From Ascarosepion bandense (Eukaryota; Mollusca; Cephalopoda; Sepiida; Sepiidae), in NCBI GenBank assembly GCA_037127315.1, contig JBBBDQ010000913.1, positions 4,977,501-5,041,500 on the forward strand: a DNA stretch of 64,000 nucleotides. Direction: 5' to 3'. The notes below the pieces were generated by a model. That model saw only the letters and a list, made by a program, of their open reading frames with translations, had not been told where the DNA came from and searched no databases. Below are positions 32,629 through 42,559 of the stretch, one piece after another. A program made the position numbers and the translations under genes. Within the stretch, counting starts at the first letter, position 1. Every line of letters begins with the position of its first letter.

Positions 32629-32985
32629 AATAAATACACAACAGTCTAGATAGACAGAATAATGCCTCCATGCACACAACTGAACCAGATGAATGACACT
32701 CTTGTTTTATTAGTACATTATATTACACAGATAAGCTATATGCAAATTGCTAGAGAATTCATTTCCGGACAGGAAGGAATAAAATTTTAAATGAATTAAA
32801 ATATTTGCTCACCAAAAAAACTTAGAATTTCTACCTTTAAAACAGTACAACATTCATGATTCTGCTTCTAGAAAATAAACACATAGGCTAATGTTGTCTC
32901 CACCAGCATCTCTCTGTTCAACTGAGACAAAATGTACTTTTGTTAGAGGCTCATGCAGCAAGTACAATAATTTCAATATCTGGGA
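32592..32985. other. (TA)n block and unassigned DNA
   Basis: (TA)n at about 32589-32624, then AT-rich DNA with no recognisable feature. Confidence 0.5.
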
Positions 32986-32989
32986 AATG

Positions 32990-33200
32990 TTTTAATTGAG
33001 GGCAGGAAGTGCAATACCAACATCAGATGGCACATTGAAATAGCAAAGATGTCTTCCAAAAGACAAGCAAAGTATTAAGAAAAAAGAAAATTTAGTTAGC
33101 AACAAACAAAAGAATACCAAACTGTTACATAATATCGATCATCTTATATGACAGTGAATGCTAGACAATTTTAGAGATAAAGAAAATATTTCCAAAATAT
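32990..33200 (+). pseudogene. LINE-2 RT fragment
   Basis: Frames read 'GRKCNTNIRWHIEIAKMSSK' and, after a break, a degraded 'ASECWT'-like block near 33150 ('gtgaatgctagacaatttt'). These follow the order of LINE-2 at 14190-16150 and 56370-56790. Confidence 0.5.
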
Positions 33201-33375
33201 CAAGTACCTTTTGTAAACAATTTTTATCAACACCAGCCTATTTTGTGTTTTATTATCTATTCTACTAACTGAGTGTATTTGTGATCTTATCATTTGAAAT
33301 CAGAAATTTTATAAGTTAAGTATAAATTGCTAAAAATGTGAATTTGTATATAATGCAAACACTTTTTTGCCTTTT

Positions 33376-33560
33376 AGTCAGTCAGTTAAGTGCCATATGT
33401 GATACATGCTTTGAGTGATCATGTCTTGAAAGAGATGACTAACTGGGCAGATGATTATCTTGCAGTAGGTTGCCATTGCTTTCTGCAGTAGATTGGTTGC
33501 CAGCCAAGGCTATAGAACCTAATCTGTCCTATAACTTGACTTATAGCTAGAAGGAGAAGA
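33376..33560 (-). mobile_element. tRNA-SINE fragment (S4a)
   Basis: The 3' half of the SINE, from 'agtcagtcagttaagtgcc' to 'gacttatagctagaagg'; the tRNA-like head is missing. Confidence 0.85.
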
Positions 33561-33677
33561 TATATATTATATTATTAAGTAGCAATTAATAGGGGATCAG
33601 TTTATTACTTCATATCAATAGAAAACTGTTCCCCAACTTTATGCCCAGTAGAAGCCTTAATCATGTTTCTATTATAT

Positions 33678-33979
33678 TCAGTCAGTTAAATGCCATATGT
33701 GATACAAGCTTTGAGCGATCATGTCTTGAAAGAGATGACTGACTGGGCAGATGATTATCCTGCAGTAGGTTGCTATTGCTTTCTACAGTAGACTGGTAGC
33801 CAGCCAAGGCTATAGAACCCAATCTGTCCTATTATTTAACCAATAACTGGAGGGAAGAGACAGATTAATACTTTCCCAAGGGTATTTGTGTTTAAGTAAA
33901 AAAAATTCAACTGCAACTCGAACTCAGCACCCCGATTTGTCGTTCTGAGTTGATATCTACTGCACCACAACGCACATCC
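33678..33979 (-). mobile_element. Full-length tRNA-derived SINE (S4b)
   Basis: Complete copy: the head near 33979 reads on the minus strand 'ggatgtgcgttgtggtgcag', then a B-box-like 'gagttgcag'-type degenerate box, and the tail is at 33678. It shares the deletion form 'cttgaaagagatgac' with S4a, so the two come from one subfamily or from a local duplication. Confidence 0.85.
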
Positions 33980-34320
33980 ATTTTTGCCTTTAATTTACAT
34001 TAAAAATTTCTAGTATTATACAAAAACAAATATGAAAGTAATTTTGAGTTTAATCTTCACTGTTTGATATGATTTTAATATATTTCTATACATTAATAAA
34101 CTATGAAAAGAAATATTGTCTTTCATTAAGAAAGAAAAGAGAAACAAATATGATCGATATATCAAATACTTTTTAGTAAATAATTTTTGTCAACACGTGC
34201 TTACTAAGTGTTATGCTATCTAAAGTTGAGCACCAACATGTATACAGATTTACTTACTACTGAGCATCCTACATTAAGACATAAAAAAAGTAACCCATTA
34301 CCCACTGAGCATGAGAGGAG
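33980..34320. other. AT-rich DNA, nothing recognised
   Basis: No supported feature; ends at the (TA)n run 34323-34360. Confidence 0.5.
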
Positions 34321-34359
<39 letters not shown>

Positions 34360-34364
<5 letters not shown>

Positions 34365-34462
34365 GAAAATTTTCAAAATTCAAAGGTGTCCGACACCTTT
34401 GAATTTTGAAAATTTTCTCTAATTTATATTGGCTCTGTATTCTTAATACATTGAGCTCTCTG
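34360..34462. mobile_element. Perfect 63-bp palindrome plus shared tail motif
   Basis: Arms 34360-34390 and 34392-34422 are perfect 31-bp inverted copies around a single C. They begin TTAGAGAAAATTTTC and meet at 'gtgtcCgacac'. Just downstream 'GGCTCTGTATTC' and 'TACATTGAGCTCTCTG' (34431-34462) resemble the tail motif after the hammerhead elements at 36861, 37166 and 62431. I read it as a member of that family whose ribozyme core is missing. This is an inference. Confidence 0.6.
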
Positions 34463-34623
34463 CCTGCATCACTTTCTAATATTAAAAATTTTTAATATTG
34501 ATTAGGATCAGGTTCTTGGAATTTACCTTCATACTCTTCCACTTCGGATTAAAGAAAAACAATATATATATATATATATATATATATTCATCTGATTTAA
34601 GAAATTTTAATTTTTTATATGTA

Positions 34624-34665
<42 letters not shown>

Positions 34666-35063
34666 TTCGTTTCACACTCATGGAGAGAGAGACAATAGCG
34701 TGGCAGCATCAATTCAATTCATTCGCTTTACTACCAGTTATTAAATTCAGCGTCGGCTCAGTTGATTCTTATTACTACCAGTTATATATATATATATTGT
34801 GTATTTTGGCAGTATTTTTTCATTAATACAGGTTTCATTGAATAATATAGACAAGTTCTGTCTTTTTATTTTGTGTAAGATCCTTTCGTATGATCTCATT
34901 AGCTTGATAGTGTTGTCATGGAAAGACAAGAAATCGCAATAATTGTTGATTTTTTCATCAGGTCTGACCTTTCAGCTTACATAAAGGATGAACATTTAAT
35001 GTTCAGCGAACATAGAACATTTAAATTATTAACAGAGTGGAGTTATACAGAGAAAATTATATA

Positions 35064-35124
<61 letters not shown>

Positions 35125-35190
35125 TGGTCTTTATTATAATAGAGAGTATATATATATATATATATATTTAATGTATCGAGGCAGCAAATA
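34463..35190. other. Microsatellite-rich DNA
   Basis: (TA)n tracts lie at about 34561-34587, 34634-34662, 34783-34798, 35070-35115 and 35147-35167. The part 34755-34850 ('ggcagtattttttcatta.t', 'gtttcatt.aataat') recurs at 38165-38235. The short open frames here encode Tyr-Ile runs from TA repeats. Confidence 0.6.
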
Positions 35191-35196
35191 ATTTTC

Positions 35197-35998
35197 TAAA
35201 CATATGCTGTTAAATATAAGAGACAATGAATGACTATTATGTTTAATCATGAGCCATTCTAAATGTCATATTTTGGCTTTAATTTCAGGTGAAAATAAAG
35301 ACAAAAATTCTCCAACATTTGGATAATGTTTTATTAATTTGCTTCTAAGCTTTCAGCTCACATGAGCCATCTTCAGAGAGGCTTCTTTACTACAACCATG
35401 CTCTCCTATAGACTTACATGTCATCTTTCTGATCAGAGTATAATTAAACATTTCTCTGAAAAACAATAACATGTAGGCAATAGCAGACAGATTTTGGTCA
35501 ACAATACAGTGTTCTTTACTCATACACACAGTAAGAGGAACCTTCAGATATTGGAGGCCATGTACATCAAATCTAAACAACCAACACTCAATAAAATCAC
35601 CTTTAAATCCGGACATAACACATTATTACATTGCATTTGAATACATGGCTTTGTTGTCATTTCGTGCTATCACGGGTTTGACGTCATAGAACCGCATGAC
35701 AAATTTAAGAACTGCATTTATTATTTTTGGTAACTATTGCCATTGCCAAGCAGAGGTTTTATGTCAACACAAAATAAAATTGATGGTGGATGTGATTGTA
35801 TTACCATCTAAATAACATCTCTGAAGATGGCTCATGTAAGCCGAAAGCTTAGAAGCAAATTAATAAAAAATTATCCAAATGTTGGAGAATTTTTGTCTTT
35901 ATTTTCAACTGAAATTAAAACCAAAATATGACATTTAGAATGGCTCATGATTAAACATAATAGACATTCATTGTCTCTTATATTTAACAGCATATGTT
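35197..35998. mobile_element. Large inverted-repeat element, ~180-bp arms
   Basis: Left arm 35197-35378 and right arm 35819-35998 are inverted copies ('catatgctgttaaatataag', 'caaatgttggagaatttttg', 'cttagaagcaaatt'), enclosing about 440 bp of unique sequence. The inner edge of each arm carries CTGAAGATGGCTCATG...GAAAGC, which resembles a decayed hammerhead core (CTGATGA / GAAA around a GGCTC/GAGCC stem). The 87-codon minus-strand frame across the centre (35353-35616) has no domain I know. It may be a Penelope-like or foldback remnant. Confidence 0.6.
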
Positions 35999-36012
35999 TA
36001 AAAAAAAAAAAA

Positions 36013-36068
<56 letters not shown>

Positions 36069-36213
36069 AAAGAAAAATTAAGACAGACATTATTTAATGG
36101 TGAATCAAAAGTATAGATTCGTGTAAAATCTTTTGTAAAATAAAGACAGAAGCTGATGATGGTTTGCTTGCTATACCCACACTGCATGCTTATATATATA
36201 TATATATATATAT

Positions 36214-36246
<33 letters not shown>

Positions 36247-36295
36247 ATGGTCTTTATTATAATGGAAAGTGTGTGCGTGTGTGTGCATCTATATA
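35999..36295. repeat. (TA)n and (CA)n tracts
   Basis: (TA)n at about 36012-36067 and 36191-36217, then (CA)n at about 36222-36246, followed by 'tggtctttattataatgg'. Nothing else supported. Confidence 0.7.
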
Positions 36296-36590
36296 TCTAA
36301 ACTTATTTATAAATGGAACTTTGTATGTGTGTGTGTGTGTCAGTTGCCTATAGACTCCGAAACAGCTGAACCAATTTTCTTGAAAATTTACACAGTTGTA
36401 TTATACGCGTCTGCGAGTGTTCTTAGCTAGGTTTTGTGTCGAGATACCCCTGATAAATATCGAAAATCAATAATTGAAAAATCCAGTTATAGAAAGAGTA
36501 GTCCGATTTTAATCAAATTTGATACACTCATAGACAAAGATATTCAGGAGTTTCAAGGTTGCAATTCTTACAATAGTGCAGAAAATCGAT

Positions 36591-36626
<36 letters not shown>

Positions 36627-36813
36627 CACAAAAGGCAAGATGTTTGTGTGTGTGTCTGTTTATCTGTCTGTATGTCCTTTATACAAATCCACAATTTTTA
36701 TCCAATTCTTACCAAACTTCGCACAAATATTCTTTAGGCTGAGTCTGAGCTCCGGACTATGGATTAGTTTTAAAGCTTTCATTACACCTGAGTAATGCCG
36801 GGCTATACTGATA

Positions 36814-36814
<1 letters not shown>
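36296..36814 (+). mobile_element. Non-autonomous Helitron (H6)
   Basis: TCTAAACTTATTTATAAATGG after A; the end is ATAG (mutated CTAG) before T; the 3' hairpin is partly decayed ('ctgagtaatgccgggc'). A (TA)n tract and 'aaaaggcaagatg' are present. Confidence 0.85.
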
Positions 36815-36846
<32 letters not shown>

Positions 36847-36847
36847 T

Positions 36848-36990
36848 AGAATAAATCTAAGCAAGAGCCAACAGACCTACCTAGGGTATTACCCTGACGA
36901 GCCGTAGGGTGAAACCTAGGTAGGTCTGTTGGCTTTTACTTAGATTTATTCTTTCTTTGTTGCTCTACTATTGTATTGAGCGCTTTAGTG
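36848..36990 (+). mobile_element. Hammerhead-core element with long inverted arms
   Basis: Arms AGAATAAATCTAAG (36848-36861)/CTTAGATTTATTCT (36939-36952) and GCCAACAGACCTACCTAGG (36867-36885)/its exact complement (36915-36933) enclose a small core. The core is CTGACGA (36894-36900), GCC-GTAG-GGT stem II, GAAA (36911-36914). The inner arms run almost into the core, so the ordinary stem III (ACC/GGT, cleavage after 'ggtc') competes with the arm pairing. The tail motif 'tgctctactattgtattgag' lies at 36961-36980. Confidence 0.65.
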
Positions 36991-37159
36991 TTAGGGTTCT
37001 CGTCTCAGGGTTTTTTTCTTTCCTGCGAGTATTTTGACGTATGTTCAAGTACTTAGTTTGTTTCTTTTTTTTTTACTTCCCCTTTTTTTCCCCCTCTGAG
37101 TTTGTTCTCGGTGTGTTTTTCCAGATGAACTGAAATAAATATATATATATATATGTATT

Positions 37160-37312
37160 TATTATTACTTTAGAACATGTACAGGTAGTTAACTACCTGA
37201 TGAGACATTGGTCATTCAATGTCAAAACAAAATGTACAATTTTGTAGTAGTTTGTACATGTTCTAAAGTATAATAAATATTTATTGCTCTATTATTGTAT
37301 TGAGCACTGTTT
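37160..37312 (+). mobile_element. Hammerhead element, complete fold visible
   Basis: CTGATGA 37197-37203; stem II GACATTG/CAATGTC (7 bp); core AAAA (37224-37227, G to A at the first position); stem III ACAAAAT/ATTTTGT with loop GTACA; cleavage predicted after A37246. Stem I starts CTAC/GTAG, then an internal loop, then 18 perfect pairs between TACTTTAGAACATGTACA (37166-37183) and 37253-37270. Tail motif 'tgctctattattgtattgag' at about 37284-37303. Confidence 0.7.
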
Positions 37313-37785
37313 TAAAATAACATTTTGAACATTGCAATTATTTTCTTTGTTCCTTATTCATTTGGAGATATATATGTACATATATAAAAACAACAGTCTT
37401 AATTAAAATAGAGAGTATATATATATATATATATATAAAATACATAACAGTCTTTATTATAATAGAGAGGATTATGCTGAGTGTATTTATAAGTTTGCTG
37501 TTCCAAATAAATGGTTTGAAAAGGTAAGTAAAAATTCTGGAAACGTGTACTTGCATATAATACAACCACCATTTTGGATTTAATTTGCATTCCAAATTTA
37601 TCATATTATACTCGAGAAAATATGATACTGAACACTTTTTCTGGTGCAGATGTACTTTATATTTTTATGAAACTTACATCGCCTGTTCTCAATGCACACT
37701 GCTTACTCTTATCATACACATATATGCTTTTCAATGTCTTTACAAAACTTATATTACATGCTGTTGATATATATATATATATATA
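37313..37785. other. AT-rich DNA with TA tracts
   Basis: Contains 'cagtcttaattaaaatagagag' and 'cagtctttattataatagag' (37394 and 37449) beside TA tracts. The 60- to 88-codon frames carry no domain signature. Confidence 0.55.
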
Positions 37786-37787
37786 TA

Positions 37788-38180
37788 CACACACTACCAG
37801 CCATAAGGCCACCCCAGTTTAAAAAAAAAAAATGATGTATTTCATACTATTTTTAATATTTACTGCGAAGTGGAAAATTCTGAATGAAAATAGAATGGAT
37901 TTTTTTTTTTTGTTATTACTTTGCAAAATTTTACAGCAACCAGGAAGCCTTTGCTTTGGCCAGCCAATAAGAAGAAGAGACTAGCATGAGAAAGAGACCA
38001 CAAAAACTGTACACCAGAACAGTTCATTTGATGCACATGTTATTGTGCAATATTAACAAAATAACCATTATATTTTCATTCAGAATTATTCACTTGGCAA
38101 GAAATACTAAAAATAGTATGAAATACATCATTTCTTTTAAAAAACTCAGGTTGCTTAATAATCATGGCTGGTAGTATATA
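37788..38180. mobile_element. Inverted-repeat DNA element, ~130-bp arms
   Basis: The left end 'actaccagccataagg' (37792) and right end 'catggctggtagt' (38163-38175) are inverted copies. The arms stay similar over about 130 bp ('atgatgtatttcatactattttta', 'attctgaatgaaaata.aatgg'). The centre of about 120 bp is unique. Long terminal repeats next to TA-rich flanks suggest a Tc1/mariner-type or foldback non-autonomous transposon. Confidence 0.65.
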
Positions 38181-38231
38181 TAGTGTGTATTTAGGCAGTA
38201 TTTTTTCATTGATGCATGTTTCATTAAATAA

Positions 38232-38334
38232 TGGGTCTGATTTTAATCAAATTTGATGCACTCATAGACAAAGACATTAGAAGCAATATTCAGAAGTTTC
38301 ACGATTGCAGTTCTAACAATAGTGCAGAAAATTG

Positions 38335-38372
<38 letters not shown>

Positions 38373-38765
38373 GCAAAATGTTTGTGTGTGTGTGTGTGTG
38401 CGTTTATCTGCCTGTATGTCTGTATATTTTTTCAGCCCTTTTATTTTAGTTTTTGCTTCGGGTTTGGCTCTAAGTAGGTATAATTGTAGTTCTTAGTCTT
38501 AGCCATGATACCATTTACTCAGAGAACTTATTTAGCCTTCAAAATTCAGTTTACAACGAAAAAAACTAATTTGATATCGATACCAGGAAATCAAAATTTG
38601 ACTTACATCCATTCATTTTTCTTTCAGTCTATGATTTCACTTTAACTGGAAACAACTATTGCTTTTTAGTCTTTCATGCCAACGTCCAAAGTGTCTGAGC
38701 TTCAGGACCATGGATTAGTTTTAAAGCTTTCATAACACCCGAGCAATGCCAGGCTAGACTGCTAG
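38232..38765 (+). mobile_element. Helitron, 5'-truncated (H7)
   Basis: Begins at 'tgggtctgattttaatcaaatttg', about 190 bases into the family, and ends GCTAG before T. It keeps both internal segments seen in H3. The left junction falls on sequence shared with 34755-34850. Confidence 0.85.
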
Positions 38766-38809
38766 TTTTACATAATTAGGTTACGATAAAATTTTTATTT
38801 TATATAAAT

Positions 38810-39165
38810 ATGTTGCAAAATAGACTCAAAACAGCAACTGTGAACCACCAGGTATTTCCGCCCCCCTCACATTGCTTTATAGCCATCATGTACCCACAAT
38901 CCACCGGCATCCTCCTGCTATCCCACAATGCACTGCGCATTTTTGTGTACAAAAATGCAACGCAAGTACCCACTCATTCCTTTACATTATCCAGCAGAAA
39001 AAAAAAAGGGATTACGTCGGGGCGGCAAGTGCTCTTTTACTTAACTTCATTTCAGCTGCAGAGGCCTTACACACCAAGCAAACACAGGCCCTCTTTTGGC
39101 GGGGACAAGGTGAGTCGCAAATAGCAGTACCAGCCGCAGGTTGGTGTCTGTCACAAAATACTTGA
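38810..39165 (+). promoter_or_regulatory. Candidate host promoter / exon island
   Basis: This is one of very few GC- and CpG-richer stretches. TCCCACAATGCACTGCG (38921-38937) closely fits the ZNF143/Staf (SBS) promoter motif. CCGCCCCCC lies at about 38858. A good acceptor-like 'cttaacttcatttcag' ends at 39055, and a consensus-like donor ACAAG|GTGAGT starts at 39110. Together these would bound a 54-base exon that is open in all three frames. It could instead be a first exon ending at the donor. It is not part of any repeat I identified. Transcription is inferred only. Confidence 0.3.
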
Positions 39166-39191
39166 ATACAACTTTATGAAATATTCATTGG

Positions 39192-39480
39192 GGTGTAATG
39201 CTATCGGCTCGGAATGAGAAATTGGTGAGCCAAGTTTGAATTTCAGTCAAATTTATTTAATTCACTTATGCACAAATCCCCTTGAGAAAGGTATTAAACC
39301 ATCTCTTTTTCCAGCTATGGGTTAAATAGCAGAACAGATTGGGTTCTGTAGCCTTGGTTGGCAACCAGTCTATTGCAGAAAGTAACAGCAACCTACTATG
39401 GGAAAATATTCTACCTAGTCAGTTATGTCTCTTTCAAGATATCATCACCCAAGTATCACGGATGGCAATTGACTAACTGA
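39192..39480 (+). mobile_element. tRNA-derived SINE (S5)
   Basis: Head from 'gggtgtaatgctatcggctc', B-box-like 'aagtttgaatttcag', body and tail '...attgactaactga' follow the S1 order in plus orientation. Confidence 0.85.
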
Positions 39481-39723
39481 CCTGATGAAATCCGAGATGT
39501 AGTAGAGTGGAGAGTCCTGTATCATAGATTCAGAACAGGGGGCATGAGTCCCCTCCACTGGCCCTGATTAGAGTACTCAACCTCAATTATTTTCAGATGG
39601 CTGCATATAACAATTTTCTGTGTTAAATAAAACAAGCCAATTCAAAATATCTGTATATTTATCCAAATTATCTGATTTTAAAAACAGGTGTTATATTTTG
39701 TCATGAGCATATGCAGAGCAGGT

Positions 39724-40226
39724 AAAATGTTAACATTCCAATAATGAGATCTGGTGCTCTTTGGTTATCTCAACACTTTTGCTACTACAGACATATTTAA
39801 AATGTTAACATTCCAATAATGAGATCTGGTGCTCTTTGGTTATCTCAACACTTTTGCTACTACAGACATATTTAAAATGTTAACATTCCAATAATGAGAT
39901 CTGGTGCTCTTTGGTTATCTCAACACTTTTGCTACTACAGACATATTTAAAATGTTAACATTCCAATAGAATCTTGAGTTATAACATACTACAGACATAT
40001 TTAAAATGTTAACTTCCTTTGAGATCTGGTGCTCTTTGGTTATCTCAACACTTTTGCTACTACAGACATATTTAAAATGTTAACATTCCAATAATGAGAT
40101 CTGGTGCTCTTTGGTTATCTCAACACTTTTGCTACTACAGACATATTTAAAATGTTAACATTCCAATAATGAGATCTGGTGCTCTTTGGTTATCTCAACA
40201 CTTTTGCTACTACAGACATATTTAAA
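39724..40226. repeat. Tandem array, 75-bp unit, about 6.7 copies
   Basis: The unit contains 'aaaatgttaacattccaata', 'atgagatctggtgctctttgg' and 'tatctcaacacttttgctac'. Copies are identical except one damaged unit at about 39952-40020. Confidence 0.95.
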
Positions 40227-40256
40227 CTTATGCTCTCTTCTGTTGGTTTGTATATA

Positions 40257-40813
40257 CAGGGTGGTTTGACAGTAAGTGGAATGGGTTTGTGAATTGGTTC
40301 TATAACTATAATGGTGTTCTTCATGTCTATGGTATTTGTGCTATATTATTTTAAATTCTATGACTAAATTTATTCAAAAGCAGTTCATGAATATCTTGAT
40401 GAAACATTTCCTAAGAAATGGATTAACTGATGAGGTCCAATTGATTGGCCAGCATGTTCACCTGACTTCAACCCAACAGATTTTTTCTTATGGAGAGTAC
40501 TAAAAAAAAAAAAAGTTTATAGTTGAATACCAAGAAGTGTTTAGGGATTTGAAAAATTACATAAGTGATGCATTTCAAGAAATTAATACACAAAGAGACT
40601 TGTGCAAAAGTGTTTGTCAAAGTGTGAGGGGATAGATTTCAAAGCAGTATAAATTGTGATGGACAACAGTTGAGTAAAATGTGATAAAATTTAAGTACTT
40701 TTGTATTATTGTACACAAAATTTAATTGTCAACGTAATAATTGTATTAGTAAATTGTATATGCAATCTCAAAATAAATATCATTTACTGTTTACCTACTT
40801 TTGGACCACCTGG
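40257..40813 (+). pseudogene. Dead Tc1/mariner-superfamily element
   Basis: Ends CAGGGTGGT... and ...ACCACCTGG are inverted repeats flanked by TA (40255-40256 and 40814-40815). Frames near 40365-40520 read 'FLDETFP'-like and 'WPACSPDFNPTDFFLWRVLK' blocks, containing the second catalytic Asp and the conserved SPD.NP.DFFLW motif. The N-terminal part is deleted and frames are broken. Confidence 0.75.
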
Positions 40814-40815
40814 TA

Positions 40816-41710
40816 CATTAAACTTTAACTGTAAAAATTAAATGAATTATATAGAAACAACTTATACATGAAAACTTTTTCTACCTTGTCATAGATGTTC
40901 GTAAAATTGTTCTTAATATATAAAAATTTATGTCTCATTTTTCTTCCAAACAGTAAGCAAATTTGATACAAGGGACAATCCTTTATGTGTTTGACTAAGA
41001 TATACAAGTTAGCCGAATACTAAGGAGTCAGCTTTCAGTGGAAGATTACCAAGTTCCTAACATTTAAGGTGTGTTAAGTCGATTAGCAACTGACATAGCA
41101 TGATTATAACTTTCAGTGCAAAACCTACTCCACCACACTACTGCAGGAAAATCTTCTGCAAAGTCAGTCCTGTCTTTTTTGAGACAAGATCGCCCAAGCA
41201 GATATCGCCAATGGCATTTAAGTGACTGATGCTGTAACTAGTTCGAGATGAGTCAGCATTGATTTTTGGCAGCAGAAACCAAGATTATTCTAAGGTCAAT
41301 AAATACATTAATTTTAAAGTTGGTTTACTTTTTTTTTTATAGGCCCTAAGTTTGCATGCTACCAACCCATCTCGTTGACCTCCAAATACATATAGTTAAG
41401 TGACATGTCACTTCTGTTTAAAAAATAAACAGGCTTACTGAGATATTCATTAGCTCAGTGGATATGCCCAGATTGGCTGACTGGATGTCAGGTGAGAAAA
41501 TATCCAGGTACACACTGCATTTTATGACAGAATGATCGTAATTAGCTTCAACTGACTGCAGACAGAAATGACAGGTATGGGCAAAGGACTGGGTATGTCT
41601 TTTAACAAAAATTTCCAACAAACATGCAGATGTCTACTGCTATGTAACTAGAAAATCTCGACAGGATTCAAAGAAGAATCTGCAATGTCATACTGTGCCT
41701 TTTTGTTTTT
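40816..41710. other. Unassigned DNA with a SINE scrap
   Basis: 41137-41229 ('aaaatcttctgcaaagtcag', 'gagacaagatcgcccaagcag') is the 3' end of the tRNA-SINE in plus orientation. The rest has nothing I can support; the 60- and 67-codon minus frames lack domains. Confidence 0.6.
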
Positions 41711-41714
41711 TGTT

Positions 41715-42225
41715 TATTTAAATCATTTCACCCCAAGCAAGACAATAAAGCCACTAGGATGCAGGAAGTTACAAGGAGTGAAAGAGAATGAGAAGACTTT
41801 AGTGATGAGAAAGAACAACAGCTATCAGAAAGATAAAAGATGGCAGTTGGCATAGTATTTAAATTTATGAAAATTGTATATGGCAAAAAATCAAAAGGGA
41901 TTTCACAGGTGAAAAATGCAAGCAAAGAAACTATTAGAATAAAAAAGTTGCATCTCACAAGTTAAAAAAACAGTGAGACCTAGCTGACAATCTAGTGGGA
42001 CATTTGAATTCATGTAATTAATGCACTAAAGAAAAAAGTTCATCAGAACAACTGCCATGAAAATATTTTTAGAAAAGACAAGAGAGAAGCCATGAGAAAG
42101 TGAATAAAGTTGAGATACAAAGTCAGGATTAACTACATTATGTTTCTCTAAAATATTTTAACGCCATGTCCCATCAGCCCATAGACAACTATGGTTCTTT
42201 ACAACTTCCCTTTTTTAAATCATTT
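41715..42225 (-). mobile_element. CR1/Jockey-like LINE 3' half (copy I)
   Basis: 3' end 'atttcaccccaagcaagac' at 41727; runs leftwards through the 'AFFTCEIPF'-type and 'LKSSHSLSLLVTSCILVAL' translated 3' region. Structure and flank match copy G, including the shared 42165-42220 block. Confidence 0.75.
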
Positions 42226-42559
42226 CAGTGGGAAAGTGTCTGAAGTCAAGATGCCCAGTTAGGACTGATTAAATTGCAGCCGCTTTTTTTAATTTTGTCA
42301 AGAATCTTAAAATATACAGAAGGAACACCAGACCAGAAATGGCAGCAAAATTCAATGCAGGGATGAATGGCGGAATTATAAACGTGCAAGATGGATTCTG
42401 ACAAGAAAAAAAATGTGTGGCATGAAACAGGAAACCAAGTTTCCTAGAAGTAGACCTAGGAATTGATTCAATATAATCACTCCAGCTCGTGCCAGTAGAA
42501 AACACGAGGCCAAGAAGACATAATATGTTACCATAATAGGTTATCATCAGCCATACTGA

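Noticed and set aside
35353..35616. 87-codon frame as a transposase
   Set aside because: No DDE or other catalytic motif could be seen, and part of the frame lies in the left inverted arm.
34482..36353. Many frames with Tyr-Ile repeats
   Set aside because: These are translations of (TA)n microsatellites, open simply because long TA tracts have no stops in some frames.
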